Assembly (NCBI RefSeq): GCF_017676385.1
Contig: NZ_JAFFZN010000003.1
Location: forward strand, 124,001 to 188,000
Source: Streptomyces spirodelae
Lineage (GTDB): Bacteria; Actinomycetota; Actinomycetes; Streptomycetales; Streptomycetaceae
Reading direction: 5' to 3'
Length of the DNA: 64,000 bases
This document shows positions 1 to 8,929 of this stretch, one piece after another (position 1 is the first letter of the stretch; each line of letters opens with the position of its first letter). The position numbers and the translations under genes are program-made. The notes beneath the pieces were generated by a model. The model did not search any database. It saw only the letters and a program-made list of their open reading frames with translations, and was not told the DNA's origin.

Positions 1-1
1 G

Positions 2-1009
2 GGTGAGTACCTCGACGAACTCCTGCACGGCACCCTCGGCGTGACCATCCCCGAAGCGGTCTCCGCGCCGCTGGGCGAGGGCGGCTTCGTCAATCTGCCC
101 GCGCTCGCGGTGATCCTGCTGGCGATGGTCTTCCTGATGGGCGGCGCCAAGGAGAGCGCCCGGATCAACACCGCCATGGTCGTCATCAAGATCGTGACCC
201 TGCTGCTCTTCTGCGGCATCGGCTTCTTCGGCATCAAGGCCGGCAACTACGCGCCGCTCGCCCCGCTGGGGGTCACCGGCGTCAGCGCCGCGGCCGCCAC
301 CCTCTTCTTCTCCTACATCGGCTTCGACGCCGCATCCACCGCGGGCGAGGAGGCGAAGAACCCGAAGCGGGACCTGCCCCGGGCCATCATGCTGTCGCTG
401 CTGATCGTCACCGTGCTCTACTGCGTGGTCGCGCTCGTCGCCGTCGGCGCCATGCCCTGGCAGGACTTCGAGGGCACCGACGCCGCGCTGGCCCGGATCA
501 TGAAGGACGTCACCGGCATGGGCCTGTGGAGCGTCGTACTGGCCGCGGGAGCCGTCGTCGCCATCGCCAGCGTCGTCTTCGCCGTCCTCTACGGCCAGAC
601 CCGCATCCTGTTCGCCATGTCCCGGGACGGCCTCGTACCGAAGGTGTTCGCCAAGGTGAACGAGCGGACCGGGACGCCGCGCGCCAACACGCTGCTCGTC
701 TCCGCCTTCTGCGGCATCCTCGCCGCCACCATCCCGCTCGGCGAACTCGCCAACGCCACCAGCATCGGCACGCTCTTCGCCTTCGCCCTGGTCAACATCG
801 CCGTCATCATCCTGCGCCGGACCCGGCCCACCATGAACCGGTCCTTCCGGGTGGCACTCTTCCCCCTCACGCCGCTGCTCGGCTTCGGGTTCTGCGTCTG
901 GATGATGGTCAGCCTTCCGGCCGTCACCTGGGTCTGCTTCGCCGCCTGGATGGCCGCGGGCCTCGCCGTCTACTTCGGCTACGGCATCCGGCACTCGCGC
1001 CTCCGCTGA
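2..1009 (+). CDS. APC-family amino-acid permease, C-terminal part
   Basis: The reading frame is open from the first bases of the window, so the N-terminus lies upstream; about 335 C-terminal residues are present. Hydrophobic segments repeat through the whole frame. The run FFSYIGFDAASTAGEEAKNP is the conserved loop of cationic amino-acid/polyamine permeases of the APC superfamily (CAT/YfnA type), and 'NPKRDLPRAI' follows it as in that family. Full members have about 480 residues and 12 membrane helices, so roughly 8 helices are visible here. Expected role: proton-coupled amino-acid uptake in the cell membrane. Substrate cannot be told from the sequence. Confidence 0.88.
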   Translation, partial: GEYLDELLHGTLGVTIPEAVSAPLGEGGFVNLPALAVILLAMVFLMGGAKESARINTAMVVIKIVTLLLFCGIGFFGIKAGNYAPLAPLGVTGVSAAAATLFFSYIGFDAASTAGEEAKNPKRDLPRAIMLSLLIVTVLYCVVALVAVGAMPWQDFEGTDAALARIMKDVTGMGLWSVVLAAGAVVAIASVVFAVLYGQTRILFAMSRDGLVPKVFAKVNERTGTPRANTLLVSAFCGILAATIPLGELANATSIGTLFAFALVNIAVIILRRTRPTMNRSFRVALFPLTPLLGFGFCVWMMVSLPAVTWVCFAAWMAAGLAVYFGYGIRHSRLR

Positions 1010-1036
1010 GGCGCGAGTGGCCGGCCCCCAGGTCTC

Positions 1037-2326
1037 TCAGCCGCTGTCCCCGGCGCGGAAGGGAAGCGTGAGCCAGGGGCTCTCGGGGTCGGTCGTCAGC
1101 ACGCGGTGCGCGGTCAGCATCTCCTCGTACCAGGAGCCGAACTCCTCCTCGTCGAAGTGGAGGCAGCGGCCGAGGATGTACGCGGCGGAGAAGTCCTCCC
1201 ACGAGCGGTAGCTGACCGTGCTGACCCGCCCGGCGCGAAGGACGGCCGCCTCCGCCTCCTCCAAGGAGCAGAAGCGGGCGCCCAGTCCGAAGCGGGCCAT
1301 GTTGGAGGCGCGGCCGTAGTCCCAGGCCGCGACCGAGCGGACGAACCGCCCCTCGGGCAGCAGTCCGTCCGCGCGGAACCGGGCCTCGTACCGGGTGATG
1401 CGGCCGATCAGCCGCTTCACGCCGTCGATCTGCCACTCCACCTCCTCCTCGGAGGGGCCCTCGGTACGCGTCACACCGTCCGGCGTCAGCTCGATCGTGG
1501 CCGTCGCGACCCGCTTGCGCAGCACCCGCTCCGCGGCCTGCCGCCAGTGGGCCGTCTCCACTTGGCCGCCGAAATCCTGCGCCAGGCTGTGCCGCAGGCC
1601 GAGGGCGAACTCCCACACCGGGCTGCTCATCTCGTTGGTCAGCAGCTCCTCCTGGTACTGCTGCCACTTCTCGCGTGTGGTCACGCCCCACCAGCGGTCG
1701 AGCGCTCGCCGCTCGTCGTTGTAACCGTGTCCATGGCCGAGGGAGTTCCAGTAGTGGCCGTTGTTCACACACAGCAGCGCCCCACAGGCGAGCCCCCGTG
1801 CGACCGGGCCGGTGCGCGGGCCGCCGACCCAGAGGGTGCGCAGCGTGCCGTGCTGGCAGACGTGGTCGACGCGGTCGGCGTGCTGCTGCCACAGCGCGCA
1901 CAGCGACTGGCTGGCCGGGAAGTACGCCTCACACGGCGAGCCCGGGTTCACCGCCAGCCACGGCGGATCCTGCGGCGACCAGCTGCGGGCGTACGCGTCC
2001 AGGCTCTCCGAGATGAAGACCGGGTCGTCGATCGGCGCGGGCAGCATGGCCTCCGTGTACACGGCGGCGCACCAGCCCTGCACCTCCGGGCGCCAGACCG
2101 GCTGCAGCCGGGCCGGGATACGGCCAGGATTGGCGTCCAGCCAGGGGCGGGAGGCGAGGCGGTACAGATATTCGCCGGCCAGCACGTCCAGGTACGCGGC
2201 CCAGTCGTGCCGTGTCTTCGCCTCGTAGAGCTGCTGCTCCACCACGCTGGGCGCCTGCCACGGCTCCGCCACCCGCGTCGGTCCTGCTTCCCCCGCGGCC
2301 CCTTCGGCCGCCCCCCGCTTCCACAT
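1037..2326 (-). CDS. DUF1266 domain protein
   Basis: About 429 residues, no signal peptide or membrane helix. The C-terminal third matches the DUF1266 pattern: a W-D-Y-G-R motif, then 'ARFGLGARFC' and a tail with 'ILGRCLHFDEEEF'. That domain is found in enterobacterial YbeR/YbeU-type proteins and widely in Streptomyces; its function is unknown. I chose the ATG at 2326 because GAGGAC sits 5 bases before it; an in-frame GTG at 2341 is the alternative. It converges on the permease, with 27 bases between the stops. Confidence 0.72.
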   Translation of the reverse strand: MWKRGAAEGAAGEAGPTRVAEPWQAPSVVEQQLYEAKTRHDWAAYLDVLAGEYLYRLASRPWLDANPGRIPARLQPVWRPEVQGWCAAVYTEAMLPAPIDDPVFISESLDAYARSWSPQDPPWLAVNPGSPCEAYFPASQSLCALWQQHADRVDHVCQHGTLRTLWVGGPRTGPVARGLACGALLCVNNGHYWNSLGHGHGYNDERRALDRWWGVTTREKWQQYQEELLTNEMSSPVWEFALGLRHSLAQDFGGQVETAHWRQAAERVLRKRVATATIELTPDGVTRTEGPSEEEVEWQIDGVKRLIGRITRYEARFRADGLLPEGRFVRSVAAWDYGRASNMARFGLGARFCSLEEAEAAVLRAGRVSTVSYRSWEDFSAAYILGRCLHFDEEEFGSWYEEMLTAHRVLTTDPESPWLTLPFRAGDSG

Positions 2327-2377
2327 CTGTTGTCCTCGCACTCGCCGTCGCGCCGTTCGCCTGCCCTGTCCGACGGC

Positions 2378-2569
2378 TCAACGGAGCGACTGAACGGCCG
2401 GTATCACCACGTACACGACCAGCAGCAGGGCCGCCACACACACCCCGGTCACCCGCCCTGCGGTGACCTCCCTCTTCCGCCCCCCACCAGGCGGCGCCCA
2501 CCCAGCGCCCGGATGCGCCCCGTACGGATTGGGCGGCGGAACAGGCAGTCGCGGGGGCCGCTGGGCCAT
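2378..2569 (-). CDS. Small single-span membrane protein
   Basis: About 63 residues from an ATG at 2569. The N-terminal half is Pro/Gly/Arg-rich (RPPRLPVPPPNPYG). The C-terminal part is one hydrophobic helix (GVCVAALLLVVYVVIPAV) ending a few residues before the stop. It lies 51 bases upstream of the DUF1266 gene on the same strand and could share its transcript. No family recognised. A longer reading of the same frame up to 2737 exists but its extra N-terminus has no recognisable structure. Confidence 0.5.
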   Translation of the reverse strand: MAQRPPRLPVPPPNPYGAHPGAGWAPPGGGRKREVTAGRVTGVCVAALLLVVYVVIPAVQSLR

Positions 2570-2781
2570 GACGCGGTGACCTCCGGTGGCTCGCTGAGCG
2601 AGGACATCCTCGCTGCTGCGTATTGACGCGGACCGAGAATGACCGACAGTGACCCTCAGGCCAACACACGGTCGGAGAGCCAGGATACCCTCGCTGGTGC
2701 TCACATGAGCAGCCGGGCAACGGGTCGGCGGAGGCACGTGGCGACAGCATCCACGCTGATGATTGGCCGTCGTTCCGGAGG

Positions 2782-3096
2782 TCAGACCCCGCGATTCTCC
2801 TTGCCGAACTCAACGCGCGAGTTCAGCAATTCCACCCATGGATTGTCCGTATTTTGCGAGTAGTTGGCATTATGGGCGCTTGGTGCAGTTTCAATCAGAT
2901 GCAGAAGGGTCCAGGAGAGTCCATAGCAGTCGTCGGAGCCGAAGGCTGCAGTAAGTGCCTGTGCTTCTTCGCCGGATACAGGTTTGGCGATCTGCTCGAG
3001 GAGGTGCTGCGCGGAAGCGATTTCTTCCTCGCTTGCCTCCTCGGAGGGTAGGGGGCCTGCGTCCAGCAACTCCTGAACTGCGCGTCGGATCGTCAC
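2782..3096 (-). CDS. Small acidic protein of unknown function
   Basis: 104 residues from a GTG with a strong AAAGGAG about 7 bases upstream. It is acidic, with no signal or membrane helix. The N-terminal third is helical and Glu-rich (SEEASEEEIASAQHLLEQI). The C-terminal half has 'LSWTLLHLIETAP' and 'NPWVELLNSRVEFG'. Codon use is visibly less GC-biased than that of neighbours (runs such as caattccacccatggattg near the 3' end), which hints at recent acquisition. Size and composition resemble immunity proteins of contact-dependent toxin systems, but no toxin gene is adjacent, so this is only a guess. Confidence 0.65.
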   Translation of the reverse strand: MTIRRAVQELLDAGPLPSEEASEEEIASAQHLLEQIAKPVSGEEAQALTAAFGSDDCYGLSWTLLHLIETAPSAHNANYSQNTDNPWVELLNSRVEFGKENRGV

Positions 3097-3230
3097 TTGT
3101 CACTCCTTTCAAAGGGCTGGTCCCCTGCGGGAAGCGGCCGCCGCTGCGAAGAGGCTGGACGGCGCGGGGCTCGGGTATGGCTGTGGCAGAAGGATGTACC
3201 AGGGGTGACGACCCGTGAGGAGGAAGCGCC

Positions 3231-4832
3231 ATGCCGGCGGTCGGATGGGGGACGGGCCTCGTGCCGTGTGCCAGGGAGGTGCGCGAGGAGGCGGGACCGC
3301 CCTTCGTATGGGGGAGCCGCACCGCTCTCCTCGCCAGGCCCGGGACGACGGGGGTCGCCCGGTGGCTGCGGGGCCGGGCCGTGCTGCCGTTCCAGGAGGG
3401 GGAGCAAGGCAACAGCAACACCCTCGAACTCCGGCTGGATGCCGGCCTCGGCGCCGAGTCGTACCGGCTGGACGTCACCGCCGAACGTGCCCTGATCGAG
3501 GGTGGGGACGCGGCGGGCGTGTTCTGGGGCGTACAGACTCTGCGGCAGGCGCTGCCGCCCGCGGCGTTCCGGCGGGCCGGGGCCCTCACCTCCCTCGAGG
3601 TGCCTCCCGTCCGCGTCCAGGACGCGCCGCGGTTCGGCTGGCGCGGCCTGCTGCTGGATGTGGCACGGCACTTCATGCCCAAGGACGGGGTGCTCCGTAT
3701 CCTCGATCTGCTCGCGGCGCACAAGCTGAACGTCCTGCATCTGCACCTGACCGACGACCAGGGCTGGCGGATGGAGGTCCAGCGCTACCCGCGGCTCACC
3801 GAGGTCGGCGGTCGGCGGTCCCGTACCCGGGTGGGCCACCGCGCCTCCCCGCTGTGGGACGAGCGTCCGCACGGCGGCTGGTACACCAAGGACGACCTTC
3901 GCGAAATCGTGGCGTACGCCGCAGACCGGCACATCACCGTCGTACCCGAGATCGAACTGCCCGGGCACTCGCAGGCCGCGATCGCCGCCTACCCCGAACT
4001 CGGCAGCACGGGGACCGAAGTCGAGGTCTGGACCGACTGGGGCGTCAGCCCGCATCTGCTGGCACCCACCGACCAGGTGCTGCGCTTCTACGAGCACGTA
4101 CTGGAGGAGGTGCTCGACGTCTTCCCGTCCCCCTTCATCCACATCGGCGGGGACGAGACGCCGAAGGACCAGTGGCGGGCCTCCGCCGCCGCGCAGGCCC
4201 GGATGGCGCGGGAGGGGCTGGAGGACGAGGAAGCGCTCCAGGCGTGGCTGGTGCGGCACTTCGACCGGTGGCTGGCCGAGCGCGGGCGGCGGATGGTCGG
4301 CTGGGACGAAATCCTCCAGGGCGGCACCCTCGCGGGCGACGGACTGACGCCGGGCGCCGTCGTCTCCTCCTGGCGGGGGTACGAGGGTGGCATCGCGGCC
4401 GCCGAGGCGGGCCACGATGTGGTGATGTGTCCCGAGCACGAGCTGTACCTCGACCGGCGGCAGGCGCCCGGCGACGAGGAGCCCGTGCCACTGGGGTACG
4501 TGGCGTCGCTGCGGGACGTGTACGAGGTGCGGCCGGTGCCCGAGCGGCTGGCGGCGGCCGGGCTCGCGGGGCGGGTGCTGGGGGTGCAGGCCAATATGTG
4601 GACCGAGTGCGCGGAGAGTTCGCAACGCGTCGACTATCAGATGTTCCCCCGGCTCGCCGCCGTCGCGGAGGTCGCCTGGGCCGGGCCCGGCCACCCGTAC
4701 GAGGACTTCGCGGAGCGCCTGGAGAGGGCACACCTGCCCCGCCTGGACGCCCTCGGCGTTGAATACCGTCCTGCGACGGGGCCGCGTCCCTGGCAGCGGC
4801 GGCCGGGAATTCCGGGGCGACCGCTGGGGTGA
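3231..4832 (+). CDS. Family 20 beta-N-acetylhexosaminidase
   Basis: 533 residues, ATG preceded by GTGAGGAGGAAG. Residues about 20–130 form the small N-terminal GH20b-like domain. From about 135 comes the TIM barrel, with 'GWRGLLLDVARHFMP', 'LNVLHLHLTDDQGWR' and the catalytic pair Asp308-Glu309 in 'HIGGDE'. The family removes terminal GlcNAc/GalNAc from chitooligosaccharides and muropeptides by substrate-assisted catalysis. No signal peptide is seen, so the enzyme probably works in the cytosol on imported oligosaccharides. No DasR-type operator is evident in the 134-bp upstream gap shared with the divergent small gene. Confidence 0.93.
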   Translation: MPAVGWGTGLVPCAREVREEAGPPFVWGSRTALLARPGTTGVARWLRGRAVLPFQEGEQGNSNTLELRLDAGLGAESYRLDVTAERALIEGGDAAGVFWGVQTLRQALPPAAFRRAGALTSLEVPPVRVQDAPRFGWRGLLLDVARHFMPKDGVLRILDLLAAHKLNVLHLHLTDDQGWRMEVQRYPRLTEVGGRRSRTRVGHRASPLWDERPHGGWYTKDDLREIVAYAADRHITVVPEIELPGHSQAAIAAYPELGSTGTEVEVWTDWGVSPHLLAPTDQVLRFYEHVLEEVLDVFPSPFIHIGGDETPKDQWRASAAAQARMAREGLEDEEALQAWLVRHFDRWLAERGRRMVGWDEILQGGTLAGDGLTPGAVVSSWRGYEGGIAAAEAGHDVVMCPEHELYLDRRQAPGDEEPVPLGYVASLRDVYEVRPVPERLAAAGLAGRVLGVQANMWTECAESSQRVDYQMFPRLAAVAEVAWAGPGHPYEDFAERLERAHLPRLDALGVEYRPATGPRPWQRRPGIPGRPLG

Positions 4833-5058
4833 GGGCGGCCACCGCCGGAGTGAGGGCCGATCACCCGCCCGGGCAAGGGACGGCCACCCGCCGGAGTGAC
4901 GGTCGGCCGCCCGCAGTCAAACGGTACGAAAGAGCCCATCCCTGGCCCTCGTGCCAGGCGCGGGCCGAGATATGCCAGAGTTGCCTCGTCCGGGCTGTGA
5001 GCACGTACCGTACGGCAGTGCAGCCGGGAGCCCGGTATGTCGGGGAAGGGGCAGCAGG

Positions 5059-5997
5059 TTGAGCACGCACGTACGGCATGCACCAGACGGCGAACGAGCC
5101 GCGCAGGCTGTGCCCCCTGCTGTCATGCTGCCGACCACCCTGGACGAGGCCGTCTCCGCGCTCTCCGCCGTACCGGCGGCCGTGCCGGTCGCCGGCGGCA
5201 CCGATCTGATGGCCGACGTCAACTCAGGGCAGCTCCGCCCCGCCGCGCTGGTCGGCCTCGGCCGGATCAGCGAGATCCGCGGCTGGTCCTACCAGGACGG
5301 GTACGCCGTGCTCGGCGCCGGCCTCACCCACGCGCGCATGGGCAGCGCCGACTTCGCCGCGCTCATCCCCGCGCTCGCCGCCGCTGCGCGCGCCGCGGGC
5401 CCCCCGCAGATCCGCAACGCGGGCACCCTCGGCGGCAACATCGTCGGCGCCTCGCCCACCGGGGACGCGCTGCCCGTACTCGCCGCGCTGGAGGCCACGC
5501 TCTCCATCGCGGGCCCGGAAGGCGCGCGCCGCGAGCTGCCGGTCAGCCATCTGCTCGCCGGAATGGAGATGCTCCGGCCCAGCGAGGTCGTCGGCTATGT
5601 GAAGGTGCCGCTGCTGCACGCCCCGCAGACCTTTCTGAAGGCCACCAGCCGTACCGGACCGAGCCGCGCGCTGGCCTCCGTCGCCGTCGTGCTCGACCCG
5701 ATGCGGCGCGGGGTGCGGTGCGCGGTGGGCGCCGTCGCGCCGATGCCGCTGCGCCCACTGGAGGCCGAGCAGTGGATCGCCTCGCTCATCGACTGGGACG
5801 GGGAGCGGAGCCTGGCCCCTGAGGCGCTGTCCGCTTTCGGGGAGTACGTCGCGATGGCGTGCATCCCCGACCCGCCGCCAGAGGAGGGCGCCGACGGCAC
5901 GTCCGGCGCCGTTCCCCAGCTTCCGCCCGCCGCACTGCACTTGCGGCGTACGGTGGCGACACTGGCCCGCCGAGGACTCGGGAGGGCTCTCGCATGA
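5059..5997 (+). CDS. Molybdenum hydroxylase FAD subunit (xanthine dehydrogenase family, CoxM-like)
   Basis: 312 residues from a TTG at 5059 behind GGGGAAGGGG; a longer reading from 4951 would add a Cys-rich stretch unlike the family. FAD-binding signatures: 'VAGGTDL' at 44–50 and 'RNAGTLGGNIVGASPTGD' at 119–136. The fold is that of the CoxM/XdhB flavin subunit, which passes electrons from the 2Fe-2S subunit to NAD or another acceptor. The stop overlaps the next gene's ATG (ATGA), so translation is probably coupled. The 226 bases upstream carry an imperfect ~33-bp direct repeat (4837–4870 and 4882–4914) and probably the operon promoter. Confidence 0.86.
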   Translation: MSTHVRHAPDGERAAQAVPPAVMLPTTLDEAVSALSAVPAAVPVAGGTDLMADVNSGQLRPAALVGLGRISEIRGWSYQDGYAVLGAGLTHARMGSADFAALIPALAAAARAAGPPQIRNAGTLGGNIVGASPTGDALPVLAALEATLSIAGPEGARRELPVSHLLAGMEMLRPSEVVGYVKVPLLHAPQTFLKATSRTGPSRALASVAVVLDPMRRGVRCAVGAVAPMPLRPLEAEQWIASLIDWDGERSLAPEALSAFGEYVAMACIPDPPPEEGADGTSGAVPQLPPAALHLRRTVATLARRGLGRALA

Positions 5998-8885
5998 GCG
6001 GCACACCACAGGCACCACACGACAACGGGAACGGAAACCGGAACGGGGGCGCGGGTCCGCACGCGGGTGCGGACCCGCACGGACACGTGAACGCGCACAC
6101 GGACACGGGCGAGTACGGAAACGGCGCGGGCGGCGCCGAGCAGTACGGTGCCGACCAGTACGGCGAGCAGTACGGCGGCGACCAGCACGGCCGCGATCAG
6201 CACGGCGGCGGACAGTACGGCGGTGACCCGTACGCGCAGGAGGCCCCGTACGGGCAGCACGTGCCCAGGAGCTGGGGCGGCGGCGAGTACGACGCCGACG
6301 CCACAGCCTTCGTCCAGCTCCCCAGCGGTGGCTTCGGGGAGTTCGCCGAGGACGTGCCGCTGGCCGCACCCGGAACGGGCCAGGGCGGCTACACGCCACC
6401 GCCGATCGACCCGTCGTCCCACACCGCGGCGGACGGCGGCACCGGCTCGCCGCTCCCCGCCGCCGATCCGGCCACCGGCGGCCACTGGGTGCTGCCGTTC
6501 GCACCCGAGCACGGCGAACAGGGAGCGGGGGCCGGCACCGACGGAGCCGGTCAGCCTGGACCGTACGGGCAGTCGGGACCTTACGGGCAACCCGGGGCGT
6601 ACGCACAGCCCGAGCAGTACGGCCCCGACTCCGGGCAGGGCCACGCGCACGGGGCGGGCGTCCCGGAGCAGGGGCAGCCGGTCAACGGCCCCAACCCGCA
6701 CGGCACTCCGAACGACACCCTGGGCGGCCAGGGGAGCAGCCAGGGCCTTCCCGGCACCCCTCAGGACACCCAGGGCGACTCCGCCGCGTCTGCGCCCGCC
6801 GCGCCCGGCGGGTTCGGCCAGGGCGCCGCTGCCGCGCTCGCGGGCTCCCACGAGGCCCGCACCGGACGCCGCCCCCTGGGCACGGGGGTGGCCCGCGCGG
6901 CCACCACGGACGAGCAACCCACACCGCCTGGGCCGGGTTCGCCCGCACCGGGTTCGCCGGTGCCGGGTACGCCCGCTTCGGGTACGCCGGTGCCGGGTAC
7001 GCCTGCTGCGGGTACGCCGGTGCCGGGTACGCCCGCTTCGGGTACGCCGGTGCCGGGTACGCCCGCTTCGGGTACGCCGATGCCCGGCAGTCGCACCCCC
7101 GTACACCGCGATCCCGAGGCCGGTGCGCCCGTGTCCGGCGGTCCCCGGGCCGACGCGCCCGGGGCCGGGGCCGGGGCCCAGGAGGGTGAGCCCGCGCACG
7201 CGTGGACGCCCTCGTCCCCGGCGTCCGCGCCGCACTGGGACAGCCCGGCTCCCGTGCCCGGGAGCGCACCGGACGCGGCAGGTCCCGGACCGCTGCCCCC
7301 GCAGGAGCCGGGCACGCAGACGTGGCCGGCCGACGGTGTGCCCGGTTCCACCACCGCGTACCGCTTCCCGAGTGTGCCCACTGCCGACCACGCGGACGCC
7401 TCGCCCGTACCCGAGCCCCAGCAGCCCGGGATCGTCGCCGGAGAGCCGCCCGCCCCGCCCGCCGGGCCGGAGAGCCACTCGGACTCCGAGGTGACCTCCC
7501 TGGCCCAGGCCGCTCCGGCACCCGTGCCGCCGCCCGCTCCCCAACCGCAGGCGGCCGAGCCCGAGTCGGACGCCGCCGCGCGAACAGAGGCCGGGGAAGC
7601 GCCCGGGCCCGGACCCGAGGCCGTATCCCAACCCCGCCCCGAGCACCCCGAGTCCGAGCATCCCGAGTCCGAGCAGGCCGCGACCGGAACCGAGGCCGGC
7701 CCCGGGCACGCGACCGGCGCCCCGCCCACGCCCGGGACCGAACCCGCAGCGGAGGCCGGGTCCGAGGCCGCCCCCGAGCCGGAGCCCGGGTCCGAGTCCG
7801 ACCCCGCGTCCGACTCCGAGGGGGGTCCTGCGGGTGCCGCCGAGGCCGACGGTGAGGCGGACCCGGCGGACGAGGAGGACGCGGCGCCGCTCCCCGAGGC
7901 CGTCGAGACGGAGGACGAGCATCCGCACGTCTCGTACGTCCTGCGGGTCAACGGCGTGGACCGGCCCGTCGCCAGCGCCTGGATCGGCGAGTCGCTGCTG
8001 TACGTACTGCGGGAGCGGCTGGGCCTGGCCGGTGCCAAGGACGGCTGCTCGCAGGGGGAGTGCGGGGCCTGCTCGGTACAGGTGGACGGGCGGCTGGTGG
8101 CCGCGTGCCTGGTGCCGGCGGCCACCGCGGCCGGGAGCGAAGTGCGCACCGTCGAGGGGCTGTCGGCCGACGGCACGCCGTCCGACGTGCAGTGCGCGCT
8201 CGCCGAGAGCGGATCGGTGCAGTGCGGGTTCTGCGTGCCGGGCCTCGCGATGACCGTGCACGACCTGCTGGAGGGCAACCACGCCCCCACCGAACTCGAG
8301 ACCCGCAAGGCCATCAGCGGCAACCTGTGCCGGTGCTCGGGCTATCGCGGGGTGCTCGACGCGGTCCGTACGGTCGTCGAGCAGCGCGCCGCGCGGGCCG
8401 AGCGGGAGGCCGCCGAGGCGGAGGCCCAGGAACAGGCCCAGGCCCACGCCCAGTCCCAGGCAGCCATCGACCAGCAGCACCCTGGCCACGGCCAGTACCC
8501 CGGCCACGCCGACCACGGCCAGGGCGGCTTCGACCCGCAGAGCGGTTACGCGCACGGCGGGTACGAGCAGCAGCCGGTCCCGTACGAGCAACAGCAGGGC
8601 GGCTACGAGCAGCAGCCGGGTGGCGGCTACGGGCCCGGAGCGTACGACGAAGGCGCGACCTACGGCGGGGTGCCCTACGAACAGGGCGGCCACGGGCAGA
8701 GCGGCCACGAGCAGAGCGGCTACGAACAGAACAGCCACGAACAGGGCGGCTACGGACCCGACGGCTACGGTTACGAGGCCGCGTACCCCGACGGCACCTA
8801 CCCCGACGGCACCTACCCCGACGGCACCTACGGCGCGCACATCCCGCACCAGACCCGGCACCCCGAGAACGGCGGCGAGTCGTGA
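5994..8885 (+). CDS. Molybdenum hydroxylase 2Fe-2S subunit with giant low-complexity flanks
   Basis: 963 residues from an ATG overlapping the previous stop. Only residues ~640–800 are the normal iron–sulfur subunit. They hold a plant-type 2Fe-2S cluster with Cys685, Cys690, Cys693 and Cys705, and the second cluster with Cys744, Cys747, Cys779 and Cys781. Ordinary members are 150–200 residues. Here residues 1–640 are disordered-looking: first Gly/Gln/Tyr/His-rich 'QYG' repeats, then Pro/Gly/Glu/Ala-rich sequence with a 10-residue tandem repeat. Residues ~800–963 are again Gln/Gly/Tyr-rich with three YPDGT units. The long flanks are continuous open frame with normal codon bias, so this looks like a real fusion and not a mis-start. 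Confidence 0.85.
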   Translation: MSGTPQAPHDNGNGNRNGGAGPHAGADPHGHVNAHTDTGEYGNGAGGAEQYGADQYGEQYGGDQHGRDQHGGGQYGGDPYAQEAPYGQHVPRSWGGGEYDADATAFVQLPSGGFGEFAEDVPLAAPGTGQGGYTPPPIDPSSHTAADGGTGSPLPAADPATGGHWVLPFAPEHGEQGAGAGTDGAGQPGPYGQSGPYGQPGAYAQPEQYGPDSGQGHAHGAGVPEQGQPVNGPNPHGTPNDTLGGQGSSQGLPGTPQDTQGDSAASAPAAPGGFGQGAAAALAGSHEARTGRRPLGTGVARAATTDEQPTPPGPGSPAPGSPVPGTPASGTPVPGTPAAGTPVPGTPASGTPVPGTPASGTPMPGSRTPVHRDPEAGAPVSGGPRADAPGAGAGAQEGEPAHAWTPSSPASAPHWDSPAPVPGSAPDAAGPGPLPPQEPGTQTWPADGVPGSTTAYRFPSVPTADHADASPVPEPQQPGIVAGEPPAPPAGPESHSDSEVTSLAQAAPAPVPPPAPQPQAAEPESDAAARTEAGEAPGPGPEAVSQPRPEHPESEHPESEQAATGTEAGPGHATGAPPTPGTEPAAEAGSEAAPEPEPGSESDPASDSEGGPAGAAEADGEADPADEEDAAPLPEAVETEDEHPHVSYVLRVNGVDRPVASAWIGESLLYVLRERLGLAGAKDGCSQGECGACSVQVDGRLVAACLVPAATAAGSEVRTVEGLSADGTPSDVQCALAESGSVQCGFCVPGLAMTVHDLLEGNHAPTELETRKAISGNLCRCSGYRGVLDAVRTVVEQRAARAEREAAEAEAQEQAQAHAQSQAAIDQQHPGHGQYPGHADHGQGGFDPQSGYAHGGYEQQPVPYEQQQGGYEQQPGGGYGPGAYDEGATYGGVPYEQGGHGQSGHEQSGYEQNSHEQGGYGPDGYGYEAAYPDGTYPDGTYPDGTYGAHIPHQTRHPENGGES
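6951..7089 (+). repeat. 30-bp tandem repeat inside the 2Fe-2S subunit gene
   Basis: Four consecutive 30-bp units at 6951, 6981, 7011 and 7041 are followed by a partial fifth to 7089. Each encodes a version of GTPVPGTPAS; units 1 and 2 differ at single codons (Gly-Ser for Gly-Thr, Ala-Ala for Ala-Ser). The units keep the reading frame, so copy number can vary without breaking the gene. Confidence 0.9.
8784..8828 (+). repeat. 15-bp triplicate encoding YPDGT
   Basis: Three exact head-to-tail copies of taccccgacggcacc at 8784, 8799 and 8814, near the 3' end of the 2Fe-2S subunit gene. In frame, coding for YPDGT three times. Confidence 0.9.
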
Positions 8886-8929
8886 TGCGTACCCGGCATG
8901 GTGGCAAGCTTCGCAGCGCAGGAGTGACC

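Noticed and set aside
6951..7089. CRISPR array
   Set aside because: The 30-bp units abut without spacers and lie in frame inside a coding region; no cas genes.
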